Below, in pieces: positions 25,765-33,516 of a stretch of DNA of 64,000 bases. This DNA comes from Dietzia alimentaria 72 (lineage in GTDB: Bacteria; Actinomycetota; Actinomycetes; Mycobacteriales; Mycobacteriaceae): NCBI RefSeq assembly GCF_000226215.1, contig NZ_AGFF01000031.1:1-64000 (forward strand), in the 5' to 3' direction. Position 1 is the first letter of the stretch. Each line of letters opens with the position of its first letter. A model generated the notes under the pieces. It ran no database searches and was not told the origin of the DNA. It saw only the letters and a program-made list of their open reading frames with translations. The position numbers were made by a program, and so were the translations under genes.

Positions 25765-27270
25765 ATGGGAGGCGTGCCCCTGAATCGCGAGGTCCTCATC
25801 CACCCCCGCCGCTGGCCGTTGCGCGTGGCCACGACCGTGGTCGCGACCGCCATCGTCATGCTGGTGCTCGCGGTGGCTGCCGGAGGTGCGTGGCTGCTGT
25901 TGCGCTCCGCGGTGCACGGGGCCATCGACTCCGCGGATCGCGATCGCGCGGTCGACCTGGCCGAGCAACTCGTTGTCCGGGGCCCGCAGGCTGCGCTGGA
26001 CCTTGTCTCTGAGCCTCTCTCGGACGTCGACATGGTGCGGATCATCACCCCGTCCCGCGAGATCCTGGCAGGTCAGGTCACCCACGGGCTCGAGAACGTG
26101 CCCGTACTGCCGTCGCCCGCCGCCGGAGAGATCCTCCAACGCCAACTCAAGTCCCCGGGCGGCGCGGACCTGCGCGTCACCTCCGTGGGCGTGAGCGTGC
26201 GCGGAACGACCTTTGCTGTGGACGTGGCCACTGACAGCGACCGCTACGACTCCCTCCTGGCCACCGGCGCGTTCCTGTTCCTGTCGTTCGTGCCGGTCGC
26301 CGGCCTCGCCACCGCCGTGTTCGTCCAAAACGCGATGGGTCGGGCGCTGCGGCCCGTCGAGGCGATCCGTTCGCGCGTGGCAGAGATCACGGCGTCCGGC
26401 CACGGCGAGCGCGTGCCGGTCCCCGACGGGGAGGACGAGATCGCCCGCCTGGCCCGCACCATGAATGCGATGCTCGCCCGCCTCGACGCCACCCGCACCG
26501 CGCAGGTCGCCTTTGTGGGCGACGCCTCCCATGAGTTGCGTAGCCCCTTGTCCACTCTGTCCACCATCCTCGAGTTGTCCTCCACCTCCGGTACGCCCGT
26601 CGACGTGGAGACCGTCGACGATCTTCTCCTGCCCGAGGTCCAGCGCATGCGCTCCATGGTTGAGGACCTGCTCCTGCTGGCCAAGAACGACGAGCGCGGC
26701 AAACCCCTGCGCCTGGACGACGTGGACCTGGACGACATCGTGCTCTCCGAGGCCGCACGCGTGCGGGGACTCGGCGCGGTGGGTGCGGGCGGTTCGGCAG
26801 GCTCGGGCGCCGGCGGGTCGACAGGTGTGGGCAGCAGCGGTTCGGCAAACGCGGGCCGCCTCGAGGTGACGGTTTCCGTGGAGCCTGCGCGCCTGGTCGG
26901 CGACCCCGACGCGCTCCTGCGGGTGGTGCGCAATCTCGTCGACAACGCGCGCCGCCATGCCCGCGGACGGGTGTCGCTGGGGCTCACGGTTGATCGCTCG
27001 GACCCCTCTGCGCCGCGTGCGGTGATAGTGGTCGACGACGACGGCGAGGGCGTTCCCCCCGCCCAGCGGAGCTCGGTGTTCGATCGCTTCGCGCGCCTCG
27101 ACGCCGACCGCGCGCGGGGCAAGGGCGGGTCCGGGTTGGGTCTGGCGATCGTCGCCGAGATCACCCGGTCCCACGGCGGCTCGGTGTGGACCGAGGACGC
27201 CCCCGGCGGCGGCGCGAGATTCGTAGTAGAGCTGCCCGTCGAGGCACTGTCGGACGACTTCGACGACTAG
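25765..27270 (+). CDS. Two-component sensor histidine kinase
   Basis: A 501-aa membrane kinase. Two transmembrane helices (about 22-45 and 160-180) flank a 115-residue sensor domain outside the membrane. A HAMP domain (about 182-235), the dimerisation/phosphoacceptor helix FVGDASHELRSPLSTL with the phosphorylated His, and the ATPase domain (NLVDNARRHA, VVDDDGEGVPP, GGSGLGLAIV) follow. A Gly/Ser/Ala-rich insert of about 25 residues separates the phosphoacceptor and ATPase domains. ATG 25765 is chosen over 25747. No response regulator is co-directional; the OmpR-type gene at 27463-28149 lies tail to tail with it and is the likely partner. Confidence 0.92.
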   Translation: MGGVPLNREVLIHPRRWPLRVATTVVATAIVMLVLAVAAGGAWLLLRSAVHGAIDSADRDRAVDLAEQLVVRGPQAALDLVSEPLSDVDMVRIITPSREILAGQVTHGLENVPVLPSPAAGEILQRQLKSPGGADLRVTSVGVSVRGTTFAVDVATDSDRYDSLLATGAFLFLSFVPVAGLATAVFVQNAMGRALRPVEAIRSRVAEITASGHGERVPVPDGEDEIARLARTMNAMLARLDATRTAQVAFVGDASHELRSPLSTLSTILELSSTSGTPVDVETVDDLLLPEVQRMRSMVEDLLLLAKNDERGKPLRLDDVDLDDIVLSEAARVRGLGAVGAGGSAGSGAGGSTGVGSSGSANAGRLEVTVSVEPARLVGDPDALLRVVRNLVDNARRHARGRVSLGLTVDRSDPSAPRAVIVVDDDGEGVPPAQRSSVFDRFARLDADRARGKGGSGLGLAIVAEITRSHGGSVWTEDAPGGGARFVVELPVEALSDDFDD

Positions 27271-27323
27271 CCGAGGATCGCCCCCGCCGGACCCCGCAGC
27301 CCGCCGCCTGACCACTCCCCGTG

Positions 27324-27367
27324 CATCCGCACCCGCGCCTGCCAACATCCGCACCCGCGCCTGCCAA
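27324..27367. repeat. Perfect 22-bp tandem duplication
   Basis: CATCCGCACCCGCGCCTGCCAA occurs twice head to tail (27324-27345 and 27346-27367) in the 192-bp gap between the convergent kinase and regulator genes. Confidence 0.95.
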
Positions 27368-27462
27368 GCTTTCCCACACCCGCCACCGTCGATGAATTCG
27401 GGCCGCCGCCGAGGCGCACGCGCGAGTTCATGGCGGGTAGCGGATGTAAAGGTGGGGCCGGG

Positions 27463-28149
27463 TCAGGAGCGAGCGGACCTGCTGTCGACGAGGCGGTAGC
27501 CCTGCCCACGGAGAGTCTCGATGGACCGGGTACCGAATGGCGCATCGATCTTGCGTCGCAGATAGCCCACGTAGACCTCGACGATGTTGTCGTCGCCGTC
27601 GTAGGCCGCATCCCACACCGCGTGCATGATCTGCGGCTTGGAGACCACCTGGTTGCGATTGCGGATGAGGTACTCGAGCACTGCGTACTCGCGTGAGGTC
27701 ACGCTGATGCGGGTCTCGCCCCGTCGGACCTCGCGGGCAGCGGGATCCACCACCAGGTCGCCCGCCTCGAATACGGCGGGCCGCTCCGGCGCGCCACGCC
27801 GGACGAGGGACCGCAGGCGGGCTTCGAGTACGACCAACGAGAATGGTTTGACCAGGTAATCGTCGGCACCCAGGTCAAAGGCGTCGGCCTCGTCGTACTC
27901 GCCGTCTTTCGCCGTGAGCATGAGCACGGGGGTCCACACCTCGCGGCGACGTAGCTCACGGACCACCTCGTAGCCGCTGCGACCCGGCATCATGATGTCC
28001 AGAACCACCACGTCGAAATCCCCGTGGCTGGCCATCTCCAGTCCGACCTCGCCGTCAGCAGCGGACTCAAAGGACCAGCCGCCCGCGACGAGTGCCCGGC
28101 GAAGGCTCTCCCTCAACGCCGGTTCGTCATCCACCACCAACACTCGCAT
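27463..28149 (-). CDS. OmpR/PhoB-family response regulator
   Basis: A 228-aa regulator. The receiver domain has acidic pocket VVDDEP, phosphoacceptor D51 (VVVLDIMMPG), T79 and K101 (YLVKPF). The C-terminal winged helix has SVTSREYAVLEYLIRN, VEVYVGYLRRKID and IETLRGQGYRL. It most resembles the MprA/TcrX-type mycobacterial regulators. The start is ATG 28149, 10 bp after the cysE stop, so it may be co-transcribed with cysE. It converges with the sensor kinase gene. Confidence 0.93.
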   Translation of the reverse strand: MRVLVVDDEPALRESLRRALVAGGWSFESAADGEVGLEMASHGDFDVVVLDIMMPGRSGYEVVRELRRREVWTPVLMLTAKDGEYDEADAFDLGADDYLVKPFSLVVLEARLRSLVRRGAPERPAVFEAGDLVVDPAAREVRRGETRISVTSREYAVLEYLIRNRNQVVSKPQIMHAVWDAAYDGDDNIVEVYVGYLRRKIDAPFGTRSIETLRGQGYRLVDSRSARS

Positions 28150-28159
28150 AAGTGAGGTT

Positions 28160-29047
28160 CTACCCCTTGCTCTCGAGCTCCTGGTCCATACGCTCTGCGG
28201 GGACCAGCGAATCCGAGTGCCGTCGAACCACTCTGGCGGGGACTCCGGCAACGGTCGTGTGCGGGGAGACATCGTCGAGGACCACCGAGCCGGCGGCCAC
28301 CTTCGAGCAATCCCCCACGCGTACATTGCCCAGCACGATCGAGCCGGCGGACAGCAGCACTCCCGCCCCGATCTTGGGGTGGCGGTCGCCGTCCTCGTTG
28401 CCGGTGCCTCCGAGGGTGACACCCTGCAGAATCGAGACGCCGTCTCCGATCACGCAGGTCTCGCCCACCACGATTGCGGTGGCGTGGTCCACGAGGATGC
28501 CTGACCCGACACGCGCTGCGGGGTGGATGTCCATGGCAAAGACCTCGGACACGCGACTTTGCAGGAACGAGGCCGCCATCACGCGTCCGGCGTTCCACAT
28601 CTCATGGGCCACGCGGTGCACCTGGAGACCGAGAAATCCCTTGGCGAAGAGATAGGGAACCAGGTAGTTGGGGTAGGCGGGGTTGCGCTCGAAGCTCACC
28701 ACGAGATCCGCCGCCACGGCGTCGAGGACATGAGGGTGCTCGCTGAGGACCGCCCTGATTTCTTTCTCCAGCACATGTCGCCCGATCTCAGGGGTCGCGA
28801 TGCGGGAGGCTGCCAGTCGGGCCAGGGATTCACCGAGGTCGTCGCAGCCGTCGATGAGATCCAGGACGAGGCCCGCGATCAGCGGCTCGTTGCGACTGGA
28901 GGTCGCGTCGACGGACAGCCGATCCCAGACGGCGCGCACAGAGGAGTCCGCCTCCGTCTGTGGGACGCACGGGTTCTCGATGCTCAACTCGATGGTCACC
29001 CGATACAGGGTAGGCCCGCCCAGCCGATCGGGGCGAGTCATCCCCAC
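28160..29047 (-). CDS. cysE: Serine O-acetyltransferase
   Basis: A 295-aa enzyme making O-acetylserine for cysteine synthesis. The N-terminal helical domain (LEKEIRAVLSEHPHVLDAVAADL) and the left-handed beta-helix hexapeptide repeats (DIHPAARVGSGILVDHATAIVVGE, GGTGNEDGDRHPKIG) match the long E. coli-type CysE. The His of LVDHAT and the Asp-His dyad in DRHP are present. GTG 28999 would give a 279-aa protein and is an alternative start. No cysK is adjacent. Feedback inhibition by cysteine is typical of the family. Confidence 0.92.
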   Translation of the reverse strand: MGMTRPDRLGGPTLYRVTIELSIENPCVPQTEADSSVRAVWDRLSVDATSSRNEPLIAGLVLDLIDGCDDLGESLARLAASRIATPEIGRHVLEKEIRAVLSEHPHVLDAVAADLVVSFERNPAYPNYLVPYLFAKGFLGLQVHRVAHEMWNAGRVMAASFLQSRVSEVFAMDIHPAARVGSGILVDHATAIVVGETCVIGDGVSILQGVTLGGTGNEDGDRHPKIGAGVLLSAGSIVLGNVRVGDCSKVAAGSVVLDDVSPHTTVAGVPARVVRRHSDSLVPAERMDQELESKG

Positions 29048-29082
29048 TCGACGACCCCGCGGGGGCGCGGCAGGATGGGGCC

Positions 29083-29406
29083 ATGATCCTTATCAATGTC
29101 CGTTTTGACGTCAAGCCCGAGTTCGCCGACACCTGGCTCGAGATCACCAGAGGGTTCACCGAGGCTACCCGCGCGGAGCCCGGCAACCTGTTCTTCGATT
29201 GGTACCGCTCCCCCGAGTCGCCTAACACCTACCTGCTCTGCGAGGCCTTCCGCGAAGGCGATGCCCCGGGCGACCACGTGGACTCAGCTCACTTCACCGA
29301 ATTCACCGGATCCGCTGCGCAGTACCTGGAGCGCACTCCACGGATCATCAACACCACGGCCGAGGGAGACGAGTGGGGGACGATGGGTGAGATCACGGTG
29401 AAGTAA
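29083..29406 (+). CDS. Antibiotic biosynthesis monooxygenase (ABM) domain protein
   Basis: A 107-aa dimeric alpha/beta-barrel protein: INVRFDVKPEFADTWLEIT, ARAEPGNLFFDWYRSPESPNTYLLCEAF and HVDSAHFTEF fit the ABM/YgiN family. Members are cofactor-free monooxygenases or quinol/aldehyde-handling proteins; the activity here is not known. A small hairpin follows the stop. Confidence 0.85.
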   Translation: MILINVRFDVKPEFADTWLEITRGFTEATRAEPGNLFFDWYRSPESPNTYLLCEAFREGDAPGDHVDSAHFTEFTGSAAQYLERTPRIINTTAEGDEWGTMGEITVK

Positions 29407-29407
29407 G

Positions 29408-29432
29408 GAGCTCACGCGCTCTCGGTGAGCTC
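29408..29432. terminator. Small convergent hairpin
   Basis: GAGCTCAC (29408-29415) and GTGAGCTC (29425-29432) form a perfect 8-bp stem with a 9-nt loop between two convergent genes. Confidence 0.55.
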
Positions 29433-29434
29433 TA

Positions 29435-30250
29435 TCAGCCGACGCTGCCGAGCGCTGACTGGGCGAGCGCCAGGTAGTCGGTGGGCCACCACTGGCCGTA
29501 GTCGAGGGAGTAGACATCGTTGATGTCACTGAGCACCCCGCCCACATACGCCTGCTTGCCGGCTTTCTGGTGAATGTTGGCGGCCTGGCTGAGTCGACCC
29601 GCGGAGCCCCAGTCGTGCTGCCAGAAGTACTCGCCCAGGTTACGCCCGCGGCACCAGTCGATGGTGGGGGCGTTGGCGTACACGCCGAGCTTCAGCCCGG
29701 CGCCGTGCAGCCGGGAACGGAAACGGTCGAGATAGGGCGCGATCAGGTTGTCGAATTCCCACCGCGACGGGTTGTCGTCGACGGCTACGTACATCGGAAC
29801 GCCCTTCGGCCCGCCTGCCTCATTATGGATCCGGATACCGATCGGGGCGTGGTAATCGCCACCATCGGCGCCCGCGCGCCAGTCTGCCGAGGCGTCCTTG
29901 CCGTACTGGTAGCACGAGACCATGTTCAGGCCGTGCCCCCGGAAGTCATCGACCTCGCTTCGCCGCAGCGGCTTGCCGGTCATCCATTCCGACCCGTTCC
30001 GACGATTCGAGCAGTAGCGGACGGCACCCATATGCCCGGCCGCACGAACCGATGCCGCGGACGGTGGGCCGGACGCGTAGTCGAGGAGCGTGCCGATCGG
30101 GACCCCGGCCCCCGCACCCGGCAGTGCCCCGAGCTCGGCGGGAATCGAGGACTGGGCACCCACGGCGGGCGTGATGCCTGCGGCGATTGCTCCGGCTCCG
30201 GCGGCACCGAGCCCGGCGCGGCGGAGGAAGGTTCGGCGGTCGAACGTCAT
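29435..30250 (-). CDS. Tat-exported DUF1906 glycoside-hydrolase-like protein (Rv2525c-like)
   Basis: A 271-aa protein with a Tat signal, RRTFLRRAGLGAAGAGAIAAG, cut near VGAQS. The remainder is a TIM-barrel DUF1906 domain: IGTLLDYASGPPS, VRYCSNRRNG, VSCYQYGKDASADW, GVPMYVAVDD and WQHDWGSAGR. M. tuberculosis Rv2525c is Tat-dependent and of this fold, and is linked to cell-wall traits. ATG 30250 is used because the twin-arginine motif follows directly; the open frame extends further upstream without a signal-like start. Confidence 0.88.
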   Translation of the reverse strand: MTFDRRTFLRRAGLGAAGAGAIAAGITPAVGAQSSIPAELGALPGAGAGVPIGTLLDYASGPPSAASVRAAGHMGAVRYCSNRRNGSEWMTGKPLRRSEVDDFRGHGLNMVSCYQYGKDASADWRAGADGGDYHAPIGIRIHNEAGGPKGVPMYVAVDDNPSRWEFDNLIAPYLDRFRSRLHGAGLKLGVYANAPTIDWCRGRNLGEYFWQHDWGSAGRLSQAANIHQKAGKQAYVGGVLSDINDVYSLDYGQWWPTDYLALAQSALGSVG

Positions 30251-30404
30251 GAGGTACTCCGAGATCTCGATCGGCGGAAGGCACGTGTGACGCGTGGGGC
30301 CCGCGCCAGGCACGAGTATGTCACAGGAGCATTGCGGAAGATATCCCTTCGTTATCACACAGGTAGGCCCCCTCAGGGGAGGCACGCCTGGTTGACTTGC
30401 CTAC

Positions 30405-31304
30405 ATGACTCGCTCACATGGATGGTCCACAGCAGATATCCCCGACCAGGCCGGCCGGACCTTTGTGGTGACGGGGGCGAACGCTGGGATAGGCCTGGCC
30501 AGCACCGAGGCGCTCACGGCCAAGGGCGCGAGGGTAGTCATGGCCTGCAGAAACACCGAGAAGGCGGAGGCCGCGCGGGCCTCGTTGCCGGCCGGGTCGC
30601 GGGACCTCGCGCGAGTGCGGCGACTCGACCTCGCGGACCTGGACTCCGTCGACGAGTTTGTTGCCGGGACCACCCACCGGGTGGACGTTCTGATCAACAA
30701 CGCGGGTCTGATGAACATCCCGGCGGCCCGAACCGCGCAGGGCCACGAGATGCAGTTCGGGGTCAACACCCTGGGCCACCACACGCTCCTCCTGGGGCTA
30801 CTGCCGCAGCTGACGGACCGCGTGGTGTGGCTCGGCTCGCTGGCGCATTGGCGGGGGCGGCTGGACACCGACGACCTGAACATGGACCTACGCGGCTACC
30901 ACTCGTTGAACGCGTACGCGAACTCCAAACTGGGCTGCATCATGCTGGCGTACGAGTGGCAGCGTCGCTTTGGTGCCAAGGGAAGCGAGTTGAGGTCCGT
31001 GGCCGCGCATCCCGGCTATACGGCCACCGAGCTCATGCGGCACAGCAACAAGCCGCTTGCCGACCGCTTCTTCGAGCTGGGCAACTCGCTCTCATGGGCG
31101 GGCCTGTCACCGGAGATGGGCGCGCTGTCGGTTCTCTACGCGGCCACCGTGCCTGACATCGCGGGCGGCGCGTTCGTGGGCCCGGACCGTCTCGCGGGAC
31201 TACGTGGGCATCCGCAGATCGCCCGGTCGAGCCGCCGCTCACATGACCGCACGACGGCGGCCGCACTGTGGCAGCGGTGCACGGAGATGGCCGCGTTCCG
31301 CTGA
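30405..31304 (+). CDS. Short-chain dehydrogenase/reductase (retinol-dehydrogenase-like)
   Basis: A 299-aa SDR. Visible are VTGANAGIG (cofactor), CRNTEKAE with an Arg that favours NADPH, NNAGLM, catalytic Ser in LGSLAHW, and Y/K in NAYANSKLG. The layout matches the mycobacterial Rv0068/Rv0439c type. The substrate is unknown. It is divergent from the DUF1906 gene. Confidence 0.87.
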   Translation: MTRSHGWSTADIPDQAGRTFVVTGANAGIGLASTEALTAKGARVVMACRNTEKAEAARASLPAGSRDLARVRRLDLADLDSVDEFVAGTTHRVDVLINNAGLMNIPAARTAQGHEMQFGVNTLGHHTLLLGLLPQLTDRVVWLGSLAHWRGRLDTDDLNMDLRGYHSLNAYANSKLGCIMLAYEWQRRFGAKGSELRSVAAHPGYTATELMRHSNKPLADRFFELGNSLSWAGLSPEMGALSVLYAATVPDIAGGAFVGPDRLAGLRGHPQIARSSRRSHDRTTAAALWQRCTEMAAFR

Positions 31305-31357
31305 CGCCCCGGCCAGCCCGCGTGACGGCGTGAGAGATCGGGCTGTGAGCGAGTGGG

Positions 31358-32245
31358 TCAGTTCAGACCGGACGCCGCCAGCCCCGCGCGGAGCTTGTCC
31401 AGGTGCTCGGGCGGCCCCTGGAGGAGGGGCATACGCAGGCGATCCGAGCCGATGACGCCCTGCATCTTCAGCGCGGCCTTGGCCTGGATAGCGCCCTGAG
31501 ACGTGTGCATCACCGCGTCGACAGCGGGGATCAGGCGGGTATGGATCTCGCGAGCCGTCTGGAGGTCACCGGCGTCCACGGCGTCGATCATCGCGCGGTA
31601 CTCGTTGCCAGCCACATGGCCCACCACGGAGACGACGCCGGTCGCTCCGAGTGCGAGGAATGCAAGGTTGAGCACATCGTCGCCGGAGAACCACAGCAGG
31701 TCGGTCTCGGCCATGAGCCGACTGGCTTCGAAGAGATCACCCTTGGCGTCCTTGACCGCCTTAACGCCTGGGATCTCAGCCAGGCGCCGGATCGTGTCGG
31801 AGGCCAGGGCGGTACCGGTACGTCCGGGGATGTCGTAGGCCATGATCGGCCGATCGGCGGCCTCGGAGATCATCCGGAAGTGCTCGACGATCCCGTGTTG
31901 GGTGGGCTTGTTGTAGTACGGCGTCACGACCAGCAGCGAGTCCGCGCCGCGCGCGACCATCTCGCGGCCAGCGCGCATGGAATGCTCGGTGTCGTTGGTG
32001 CCGCAGCCGGCCATCACCTGGACGCGGTCGCCCACGGCCTCGACGACGGCCGCCACCGCGGCGTAGTCCTCGTCGTCTGTTGTGGTAGCTGACTCGCCGG
32101 TCGTGCCGTTGACCAACAGGCCGTCATGCCCATTGTCCGCCAGGTGGACCGCGAGCCGCTTGAGGCCGTCGAAGTCGATCGAGCCGTCATCATGCATGGG
32201 GGTCACCATCGCGGTGATGACCCGCCCGAAAGGGTTATCCGACAT
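31358..32245 (-). CDS. dapA: 4-hydroxy-tetrahydrodipicolinate synthase
   Basis: A 295-aa TIM-barrel aldolase of the lysine/diaminopimelate pathway. The Schiff-base residue is K165 (GVKAVKDAKGD); Y111 in TPYYNKP and R142 in DIPGRTG are the partner residues, and GTTGES is the pyruvate-binding loop. TACTCT lies 7 nt before the ATG, which suggests a leaderless mRNA. In many actinobacteria dapA sits with dapB and an RNase J gene; neither is present here, so this may be a second copy. Confidence 0.92.
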   Translation of the reverse strand: MSDNPFGRVITAMVTPMHDDGSIDFDGLKRLAVHLADNGHDGLLVNGTTGESATTTDDEDYAAVAAVVEAVGDRVQVMAGCGTNDTEHSMRAGREMVARGADSLLVVTPYYNKPTQHGIVEHFRMISEAADRPIMAYDIPGRTGTALASDTIRRLAEIPGVKAVKDAKGDLFEASRLMAETDLLWFSGDDVLNLAFLALGATGVVSVVGHVAGNEYRAMIDAVDAGDLQTAREIHTRLIPAVDAVMHTSQGAIQAKAALKMQGVIGSDRLRMPLLQGPPEHLDKLRAGLAASGLN

Positions 32246-32377
32246 GCGGACCAGAGTAAGCCACTTCGGCTCGGAATCCAGAGTGTGCGGACCCGGCTAT
32301 GGTCGGCATCACCCCTCCGCCCCCGGCGAAAAGTTCACACAGTCGCCTGACGAGGTGGGGCCATGGCCCTCCACCGG

Positions 32378-32503
32378 TTAGCGAACCTTGTCCGGGTTGG
32401 TGTCGAGGAAGCGCCCGAGGGTGGTGTCCACGAGAACCTGAGCCACGCCGTTGGTCGTGGCCATACTTACTCGTAACGTGGTGGTCAACGCGTTCTGCAA
32501 CAT
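32378..32503 (-). CDS. Small ORF (41 aa)
   Basis: Encodes a 41-residue peptide beginning MLQNALTTTLRVSMATTNGV and ending TNPDKVR. GGGAGGA lies 6 nt before the ATG. No signal peptide, cysteine or known motif is visible; the sequence could form an amphipathic helix with a charged tail. It lies alone in the 465-bp gap between dapA and the second pirin. Codon-position G/C bias is less clear than in long genes, so expression is plausible but unproven. Confidence 0.4.
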   Translation of the reverse strand: MLQNALTTTLRVSMATTNGVAQVLVDTTLGRFLDTNPDKVR

Positions 32504-32673
32504 CGCTATCCTCCCGAAGTTCTATGTGATGTCAATCACCCTACGTTCGTCGTTTCCTGAGCGCCAGTTAATGAAGAAGATTTCTGGACACTCGTACTGA
32601 ACGACCAACTTGCACGGTAGCTGCGGGGTGCGTGCTGGCACCAAACCGCTGCTCCCGCACCCGGTGGCCATGT

Positions 32674-32693
32674 TATAGTTGATTCATCAACTA
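32674..32693 (+). promoter_or_regulatory. MarR-type operator over the -10 of the second pirin
   Basis: TAGTTGA (32676-32682) and TCAACTA (32687-32693) form a perfect 7-bp inverted repeat with a 4-bp spacer. TATAGT (32674-32679) is a likely -10 and overlaps the left arm, as in the marR operator at 2040. The rest of 32504-32673 shows no gene. Confidence 0.6.
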
Positions 32694-32710
32694 GATCTGG
32701 AGGGGTGCCC

Positions 32711-33496
32711 GTGCTCGTTCCCAGCGTCAAGATCCGCCGCTCGGCGTCCCGGTCCCATGACTCCGGCGGCTGGCTGGACTCCCGCCACTCCTTCTCGTTC
32801 TCCCGCTATCAGGACCCCATGAACACCCATTTCGGGCGTCTACTGGCGAACAATGACGATCGCATCGCCGCAGGCACAGGCTTCGACACCCACGGACACC
32901 GCGACATGGAGATCGTCACGTGGGTGCTGTCGGGATCGCTCGTGCACCAGGACTCCGAGGGCCACAGTGGCCTCATCTACCCCGGCCTCGCCCAGCGCAT
33001 GAGCGCAGGCTCCGGCATCCTGCACTCCGAGCGCAACGACGCGTGGCGCGACGGCTCGGTCAGCCACAAGACCCCGGTGGACCCGGTCCACCTCGTCCAG
33101 ATGTGGGTCGTGCCGGACACCACAGGTGGGGATCCCGGATACGAACAGCGGGAGATCGATCCCGGCGAGTTGGAGAACGACCTCGTCGTCGTGGCCGGGG
33201 GTCTTCCCGGCTACTCCGACCGGGCCGCTATCCAGATCCGGAACTCGTCTTCCGCACTGCTGGCTTCCCGGCTATCGGCTGGCGGCTCGGTGGTTCTACC
33301 CGAAGCGCCCTATCTGCACCTCTACGTCCCGATCGGATCGGTGACTCTCGAGGGTGAGGGCGTGCTCGATACCGGTGACGCCGCCCGGATGACCGCCTCG
33401 GGCGGGCGCCGCGTCACCGCCGGCGAGCACGGGGCGGAGATTCTCGCATGGGAGATGCACGCCGGGATGACCATGCTCGACGTCCGCGCGCACTGA
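32711..33496 (+). CDS. Pirin family protein (YhaK-like)
   Basis: A 261-aa bicupin. The N-terminal cupin has DSRHSFSFSRYQDP, the metal site FDTHGHRDMEIVTWVLSG and RMSAGSGILHSERN. The C-terminal cupin is degenerate. YhaK-like pirins respond to nitrosative or oxidative stress in enterobacteria (family knowledge). GTG 32711 has GGAGGGG at normal spacing; GTG 32705 would overlap that site. A MarR-type operator sits directly upstream, so ligand- or redox-induced expression is likely. Confidence 0.88.
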   Translation: MLVPSVKIRRSASRSHDSGGWLDSRHSFSFSRYQDPMNTHFGRLLANNDDRIAAGTGFDTHGHRDMEIVTWVLSGSLVHQDSEGHSGLIYPGLAQRMSAGSGILHSERNDAWRDGSVSHKTPVDPVHLVQMWVVPDTTGGDPGYEQREIDPGELENDLVVVAGGLPGYSDRAAIQIRNSSSALLASRLSAGGSVVLPEAPYLHLYVPIGSVTLEGEGVLDTGDAARMTASGGRRVTAGEHGAEILAWEMHAGMTMLDVRAH

Positions 33497-33516
33497 TCGC
33501 GCCCGCTCCCGGTCCG

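Noticed and set aside
25702-27354. A 550-codon open frame on the minus strand across the sensor kinase gene
   Set aside because: It is the antisense of a clear histidine kinase; the composition (Arg/Gly/His/Asp-rich, no domain) is typical of high-G+C shadow frames.
27324-27367. CRISPR-like repeat
   Set aside because: Only two copies, directly adjacent with no spacer; a simple tandem duplication.
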